Source of the DNA: BS750m-G77 sp043797735
GTDB taxonomy: Bacteria > Omnitrophota > Gorgyraeia > Gygaellales > Profunditerraquicolaceae
Length of the DNA: 18,541 nt
Direction: 5' to 3'
NCBI GenBank assembly: GCA_043797735.1
Contig: JAZDPH010000061.1
Span: 1 to 18,541, forward strand
Part shown: positions 15,101 through 18,541 of the stretch, in pieces
How the letters are laid out: each line of letters opens with the position of its first letter
How positions within the stretch are numbered: the first letter of the stretch is position 1
Position numbers and translations under genes: made by a program
Notes under the pieces: generated by a model
Seen by the model: only the letters and a program-made list of their open reading frames with translations
Database searches by the model: none
What the model was told of the DNA's origin: nothing

Positions 15101-15482
15101 GAAGATAAGACAGGCAGTTCTTAAAGTTTTAAGCGCGGAGGGAGTGAAAAAAACGCCCTTGATAAATGTTTGTTTCGTTGACGACAGCAGGATCAAGGAG
15201 CTTAACCGCGCATACCGTAAGAAAAATTCACCGACCGATGTTTTAGCTTTCGATATAAGCAATCCCGGAAAAAAAAGGGATCGAATCTGTGCCGATATCG
15301 TTGTCTCTTGCGAAACAGCAGTCCGTAATGCCCGGATTTTTAAGACGTCGCCTGTATATGAAGCGTATCTTTACCTGCTCCACGGGGTCTTGCATATTTT
15401 AGGGTATTGCGACGACACCCCTAAAGGCAGGAGGTTGATGCAGCATAAGGCCGGGCAGGTTTTATCTTCCCTTCGGCTTTAG
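15051..15482 (+). CDS. ybeY: Endoribonuclease YbeY
   Basis: A metal-dependent RNase that acts in 16S rRNA 3'-end maturation and 70S quality control. The 143-aa protein carries LNRAYRKKNSPTDVLAF (51-67), diagnostic for the family, and the metal motif HGVLHILGYCDD. H111 and H115 are present; the third ligand, normally His in GYDH, is Asp121 here. As I recall, Bacteroidetes YbeY proteins have a similar GYxD form, so this is a variant and not obvious decay. The GTG at 15051 is the best start but has no clear Shine-Dalgarno. The gene begins 50 nt inside the preceding gene, so coupled translation is likely. recO starts 28 nt downstream. Confidence 0.93.
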   Translation: MTLTIKNLQNQIRVSPKKIRQAVLKVLSAEGVKKTPLINVCFVDDSRIKELNRAYRKKNSPTDVLAFDISNPGKKRDRICADIVVSCETAVRNARIFKTSPVYEAYLYLLHGVLHILGYCDDTPKGRRLMQHKAGQVLSSLRL

Positions 15483-15510
15483 CCATAGCCGGAAAATAAA
15501 AATAGTCAAA

Positions 15511-16263
15511 ATGTCTATCCAGAAAAGCGAAGCGCTCGTGTTAAAAAAGCGCGATTTCCGCGAGACTTCCCTCATCGTGGAATTTTATACCCGTGATTTC
15601 GGAAAAATAAACGGGCTGCTTAAGGGGTTTAGGGGAAAGCCCCCTAAATTCGCCAGCGCCCTGGAGCCGTTTTCTTATAACGAAATTATATTTTATAAAA
15701 GTAACTTTACTTCCCTGCATCTGGTCAGCCAGTGCGACATTAGAGAAAACTTTTCGCCCTTAAGGCAGAATATCGCCAAATGCGCGGTAGCCAGTTTTAT
15801 GATGGAATTACTGGCCGCGCTTATGCCCTCCGAGGATACTAATACTCAGGCCTTTGACTTGGCGTTGGAATGCCTCAAGGAGTTAAAAAATACAGACGCC
15901 GAGAAAATAGCCACTATTTTTAAAATTAAAATGCTGGCGATCTCAGGTTTCAAGCCGCATCTTGACTCCTGTCTTTCTTGCGGGAATAAAGTATTAGGGC
16001 AGTCAAAATTCAGCCTTGCCCTGGGAGGCCTATTGTGTGAAGGCTGCTTCCGTAAGGATCCGTCAGCCCGCCTGATATTTCGCGGCTCGATAGCTTCTAT
16101 TCTGCATATCGAAAAGAATGACTTCAGGAATAACCTCAATTTGGGGATGAACCCGCAGATTAAAAAGGAACTGGATTTGGTATTGAATACCTTTCTTAAT
16201 TTTCATCTGGAGAAAGAACTGAATTCGCAGAGAGTGCTGGAGGAGTTAAGTAGAATAAAATGA
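15511..16263 (+). CDS. recO: DNA repair protein RecO
   Basis: A mediator that loads RecA onto SSB-coated single-stranded DNA in the RecF pathway. In 250 aa, residues 1-80 form the N-terminal OB fold (SEALVLKKRDFRETSLIVEF and KINGLLKGFRG). A helical domain follows, with a zinc site built from C154 and C157 (SCLSCGNK) and C176 and C179 (LLCEGC). All four cysteines are present. Length is typical. The stop codon overlaps the pdxA start as ATGA. An 8-bp hairpin (TTTAGGGG/CCCCTAAA, 15628-15648) falls in the coding sequence. Confidence 0.93.
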   Translation: MSIQKSEALVLKKRDFRETSLIVEFYTRDFGKINGLLKGFRGKPPKFASALEPFSYNEIIFYKSNFTSLHLVSQCDIRENFSPLRQNIAKCAVASFMMELLAALMPSEDTNTQAFDLALECLKELKNTDAEKIATIFKIKMLAISGFKPHLDSCLSCGNKVLGQSKFSLALGGLLCEGCFRKDPSARLIFRGSIASILHIEKNDFRNNLNLGMNPQIKKELDLVLNTFLNFHLEKELNSQRVLEELSRIK

Positions 16264-17228
16264 AGGCATCAAAGCAAAAAATCAGAATCGGCATCACCAT
16301 GGGCGACCCCTCAGGCATAGGGCCGGCGGTCATACATAAGGCGCTTAAGGATATTCGAGGATTGGCGGATTTTACCGTTATCGGGGATAGAGGGGTATTT
16401 GGTCAAATGTCAGATGTCAGGCCTCAGATGTCAGATGTCAGGTTTGTTGACCTTTCTAATGTAAAAAGAAAGGGATTCTCGTTTGGGAAGATAAAAGCCG
16501 AATACGGGAGGGCATCTATAGAATACCTGGATACAGCGTTAGCTTTAATTAGAGATAAAGCGATAGACTGCCTGGTGACTTCTCCGATATCCAAGGAGGC
16601 GCTTAACCTGGCGGGGTTTAAATACAGCGGCCATACCGAGTATTTCATCGAGAAGTGTAAGGCCCATAAAACTGTAATGATGCTTCTAAACCACAAACTG
16701 AAATTCAGCCTGGTTACCCGGCATATTGCGCTAAAAGGCGTCGCACAGGCGATAAATAGAGAGAAGTTATATGATAATGTTCTTGTTACCTATAAGGGGC
16801 TCCAAAGTTTATTTCGTATCCGGCGGCCGCGCCTGGTGGTTTGCGGGCTGAATCCCCATGCTTCTGATAATGGCGTTATCGGTAAAGAGGAGCTGGAGAT
16901 TATCCTTCCCGCGGTTAAAAAAATAAAGAACAGCCTTGGCGCCGCTATAGACGGCCCGTTATCTGCTGATGCGGCAATCTATAAGGCAGCCCAGGGGCGC
17001 TATGATTGCGTTATCGCCATGTACCACGACCAGGCTCTGATACCCCTTAAATTAACCGGCATACAGACGGGCGTAAATTTGACTTTAGGCCTTGGCTTTA
17101 TCAGGACTTCGCCTCTGCACGGGACAGCCTTTGACATCGCAGGGTATTTCAGCAAGGCTTGCCCGCAATCGCTCATCGAAGCAGTAAGGCTCGCTTTAAG
17201 ATGCAGATTAAACCTAAAAAGAGATTAG
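16260..17228 (+). CDS. pdxA: 4-hydroxythreonine-4-phosphate dehydrogenase
   Basis: Oxidises 4-phosphohydroxy-L-threonine in the DXP-dependent route to pyridoxal phosphate. The 322-aa protein opens with ITMGDPSGIGP (12-22). The substrate-binding GHTE is at 124-127, and the three metal ligands are H155 (TRHIALKG), H200 (GLNPHA) and H256 (AMYHDQALIPLK). GVNLTLGLGFIRTSPLHGTA (271-290) closes the active site. Length is normal. Residues 49-61 hold two copies of QMSDVR encoded by a 21-nt direct repeat, in a region where the family is variable. The start overlaps recO (ATGA) and the end overlaps rsmA by 28 nt. pdxA next to rsmA is a widespread gene pair. Confidence 0.96.
   Translation: MKASKQKIRIGITMGDPSGIGPAVIHKALKDIRGLADFTVIGDRGVFGQMSDVRPQMSDVRFVDLSNVKRKGFSFGKIKAEYGRASIEYLDTALALIRDKAIDCLVTSPISKEALNLAGFKYSGHTEYFIEKCKAHKTVMMLLNHKLKFSLVTRHIALKGVAQAINREKLYDNVLVTYKGLQSLFRIRRPRLVVCGLNPHASDNGVIGKEELEIILPAVKKIKNSLGAAIDGPLSADAAIYKAAQGRYDCVIAMYHDQALIPLKLTGIQTGVNLTLGLGFIRTSPLHGTAFDIAGYFSKACPQSLIEAVRLALRCRLNLKRD
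16404..16442 (+). repeat. CAGATGTCAG array inside pdxA
   Basis: TCAGATGTCAGG is present at 16410-16421 and 16431-16442, exactly 21 nt apart, with a further CAGATGT between. It encodes QMSDVR twice (residues 49-54 and 56-61). Confidence 0.85.
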
Positions 17229-17983
17229 GCCAGAATTTCCTTCTTGATGGTAATATCCAGAGAAAGATAATTGCCGCCGGCGAATTTAAAAACAGCGACA
17301 TCGTGGTTGAATTGGGCGCGGGCAGGGGGGAGTTGACCGGTTTAATCGCGGGTGCAGCGAAGAAGGTTTTTGCCATAGAGATAGATTCCCGTTTATGCGA
17401 GATTGCCGGGGAGGCCCTAAAAGCGTTTCCGAATGTCAAGATAATTAACGCGGATATCTTGAAGTTTAATTTTAAAAATTTTTTTAAAGATTCAAAAGTA
17501 AAAGTAATCGGAAACATTCCCTATTATATATCCAGCCCGATTATCGAACACCTGCTTAAATCCAGGGCTAATATAATAGAGGCCTGCCTTAGCCTGCAGA
17601 AGGAGTTCGCCCGCAGGATAGCTGCTCCCAGCGGCTCTAAGGATTACGGATCTTTTAGTTGTTTTGTGCAATATTATGCCGAAGCCCGGATAATTTTTAA
17701 GATTAAGAAAAACAGTTTTTTCCCCGTCCCCAAAGTTGATTCGTCGCTGGTAAGGTTAACAATAAGAAAAGAGCCGGCGGTATGCGTTAAAGACGAAAAA
17801 CTTTTTTTTAAGGTGATCCGGGCGGCGTTTAATAAGAGGAGGAAAACCCTGAAGAACAGCCTTGAAGGAATTATTGCCCCGGATAAATTAGAGAGGTATT
17901 TTAAGAGATACGCGCTTGACTCGCGCATCCGCCCCGAACAACTCACTTTGCAGGATTTTGCAAATATTCAAAAAAAACATTGA
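17201..17983 (+). CDS. rsmA: 16S rRNA (adenine1518/1519-N6) dimethyltransferase
   Basis: Dimethylates two adjacent adenines in the 3'-terminal hairpin of 16S rRNA late in 30S assembly (KsgA). The 260-aa protein starts with KPKKRLGQNFLLD, the family hallmark. The SAM-binding motif I is VVELGAGRGELT (35-46), followed by VFAIEID and INADIL; the catalytic motif NIPY is at 105-108; and the C-terminal domain includes VPKVDSSLVRL. I chose the ATG at 17201 because the family begins almost directly with KKRLGQNF; a TTG at 17159 would add 14 unrelated residues. It starts 28 nt before the pdxA stop. The stop codon TGA is embedded in the -35 box of the next promoter. Confidence 0.96.
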   Translation: MQIKPKKRLGQNFLLDGNIQRKIIAAGEFKNSDIVVELGAGRGELTGLIAGAAKKVFAIEIDSRLCEIAGEALKAFPNVKIINADILKFNFKNFFKDSKVKVIGNIPYYISSPIIEHLLKSRANIIEACLSLQKEFARRIAAPSGSKDYGSFSCFVQYYAEARIIFKIKKNSFFPVPKVDSSLVRLTIRKEPAVCVKDEKLFFKVIRAAFNKRRKTLKNSLEGIIAPDKLERYFKRYALDSRIRPEQLTLQDFANIQKKH

Positions 17984-18008
17984 CAAAGCCCCTTCTATAC
18001 TATATACT
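17980..18008 (+). promoter_or_regulatory. Sigma70-type promoter for tRNA-Thr / rpmG / tRNA-Trp
   Basis: A perfect -35 TTGACA (17980-17985) overlaps the rsmA stop codon. A 17-nt spacer and TATACT (18003-18008) follow. Transcription should start near 18015, about 85 nt before tRNA-Thr. An alternative TATACT at 17996 is too close to the -35. Confidence 0.85.
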
Positions 18009-18030
18009 TTTAACTTTACCAAAATCCCAG

Positions 18031-18069
18031 ATAACTATTTTTAGGCATTGGCTTAAGCCTAGGGGTTAT
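18031..18069 (+). other. Stem-loop in the leader before tRNA-Thr
   Basis: ATAAC (18031-18035) pairs with GTTAT (18065-18069), and TAGGC (18042-18046) with GCCTA (18057-18061). GGCTTAAGCC (18050-18059) is a perfect short palindrome that offers a competing fold. A T7 run (18092-18098) touches the tRNA 5' end. It may assist tRNA 5' processing or attenuation; no function is shown. Confidence 0.45.
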
Positions 18070-18098
18070 TTCGGCTCGGCTGGGCTAATTATTTTTTT

Positions 18099-18171
18099 GC
18101 TGGAGTAGCTCAGTTGGTAGAGCACGTCCTTGGTAAGGACGGGGTCACGGGTTCGAATCCCGTCTCCAGCT
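18099..18171 (+). tRNA. tRNA-Thr (anticodon GGU)
   Basis: A complete cloverleaf: acceptor GCTGGAG/CTCCAGC, D arm GCTC...GAGC, anticodon stem CGTCC/GGACG with loop TTGGTAA (anticodon GGT at 18132-18134), and T arm ACGGG-TTCGAAT-CCCGT. Base 18171 (T) is the discriminator. CCA is not encoded, so it must be added enzymatically. Confidence 0.97.
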
Positions 18172-18288
18172 AAGTAAGGACATAAGTTATGGAGCGCGAA
18201 GCGCGACATAACTTATCTGTCCGAACTTATCCCGCCGAATGTGCTAAAATTATGGAACAGAATTTTAGCACATCTTATGAGGCGGGAT
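18171..18288. repeat. Double-hairpin element, copy 2
   Basis: Left edge TAAGTAAGGAC matches copy 1 (12671) at 9 of 11 positions. Stem 1: 18178-18191 pairs with 18207-18222, capped by GCGC-GAA-GCGC (18194-18204). The central CCGAACTTATCCCG is at 18221-18234, identical to copy 1. Stem 2: ATCCCGCC (18229-18236) with GGCGGGAT (18281-18288), and TGTGCTAAAATT (18240-18251) with AATTTTAGCACA (18261-18272). The stems differ from copy 1 in sequence while the fold is kept. Confidence 0.8.
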
Positions 18289-18314
18289 GAGAGATTCAAA
18301 TTCATATTACCCCA

Positions 18315-18464
18315 ATGCGCGAAACCATTACCCTAGAATGCACAGTTTGCAAAAATAGAAATTATACGACAACGAAGAATAAAAAGTTGCATCAGGAAAG
18401 GCTGGAAGTCAGCAAGTATTGCAAGTTTTGCCACAAGCATTCCCCGCATAAGGAAATCAAATAG
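18315..18464 (+). CDS. rpmG: Ribosomal protein L33 (bL33)
   Basis: A 49-aa protein of the large ribosomal subunit: MRETITLECTVCKNRNYTTT, then LEVSKYCKFCHKHSPHKEIK. It has the zinc-ribbon form with C9 and C12 plus C36 and C39. It is too short for many ORF filters but unmistakable. No strong Shine-Dalgarno precedes the ATG. The position between tRNA-Thr and tRNA-Trp fits the cluster that usually continues into secE and nusG; tuf, often found here, is absent. The TAG stop (18462-18464) shares its last two bases with tRNA-Trp. Confidence 0.96.
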   Translation: MRETITLECTVCKNRNYTTTKNKKLHQERLEVSKYCKFCHKHSPHKEIK

Positions 18465-18534
18465 GGGTGTCGGTTAACTGGCAAACCACTGGTCTCCAAA
18501 ACCAGGACTGGGGGTTCAATTCCCTCCACCCCTG
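18463..18534 (+). tRNA. tRNA-Trp (anticodon CCA)
   Basis: Acceptor AGGGGTG/CACCCCT, D arm GGTT...AACC, anticodon stem CTGGT/ACCAG with loop CTCCAAA (anticodon CCA at 18496-18498), and T arm GGGGG-TTCAATT-CCCTC. The discriminator is G (18534), as is normal for bacterial tRNA-Trp. The first base A and the stem closely match E. coli tRNA-Trp (AGGGGCG), so the 5' boundary is firm. CCA is not encoded. The window ends seven bases later. Confidence 0.96.
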
Positions 18535-18541
18535 TAAAAAA

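Noticed and set aside
15628..15648. Hairpin TTTAGGGG/CCCCTAAA inside recO as a regulatory element
   Set aside because: It is a single 8-bp stem in a conserved coding segment (GFRGKPPKF) with no repeat word or partner elsewhere; probably incidental.
17159..17200. An N-terminal extension of RsmA from TTG 17159
   Set aside because: The encoded residues are the out-of-frame end of pdxA, and RsmA proteins begin near the KKRLGQNF motif.

Overview
All recognisable genes in this window lie on the + strand. They form a dense bacterial housekeeping block of roughly mid-range GC, with short or overlapping gene junctions. Two predicted lipoproteins with lipobox cysteines and one protein with a Sec-type signal peptide suggest a didermic (Gram-negative-type) cell. 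The gene order and the GuaB3/GuaA pair remind me of uncultured PVC-type bacteria such as Omnitrophota. That assignment is recall and inference, not something the sequence proves.

Layout. 1-1202: an IS30-family insertion sequence with imperfect terminal inverted repeats; its left tip is at or just beyond the window edge. 1230-4075: a strong sigma70-type promoter, then guaB3-guaA (GMP synthesis). 4216-8821: dnaE (replicative polymerase), an ATGA-overlapping secreted protein, and a small lipoprotein. 8940-12001: a second strong promoter, an unusual 5'-end RNA hairpin, an HU/IHF-type DNA-binding protein, then hisS and aspS. 12131-12673: a LysM lipoprotein. 12793-17983: phoH, a short PgpH-like HD phosphohydrolase, ybeY, recO, pdxA and rsmA, mostly overlapping and probably co-transcribed. 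17980-18541: a third strong promoter overlapping the rsmA stop codon, tRNA-Thr(GGU), rpmG (L33) and tRNA-Trp(CCA). This last set looks like the familiar cluster that precedes secE-nusG-rplK.

The genes are mostly core information processing: nucleotide supply, DNA replication, recombination repair, aminoacylation, and rRNA maturation (YbeY, RsmA), plus pyridoxal phosphate synthesis.

The least explained material is between the genes. Most of the larger gaps hold a long imperfect palindrome. Four (4079-4203, 8157-8281, 8837-8938, 11978-12079) are built from a short word repeated several times in each arm, and each gap uses its own word. The same kind of word array also enters coding sequence at permissive places: the hisS linker, the hisS 3' end (sharing 23 exact bases with the gap before HU), the aspS 3' end and an N-terminal segment of pdxA. 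Two further elements (12671-12784 and 18171-18288) share a left edge and a central CCGAACTTATCCCG, but their two hairpins have different sequences. That pattern suggests a conserved RNA or DNA fold. One of them places the phoH Shine-Dalgarno inside a stem.

Other notable points: an AspRS that lacks the bacterial GAD insertion and carries His31, and an rpmG stop codon that overlaps the first bases of tRNA-Trp, so RNase P processing should destroy the stop codon.
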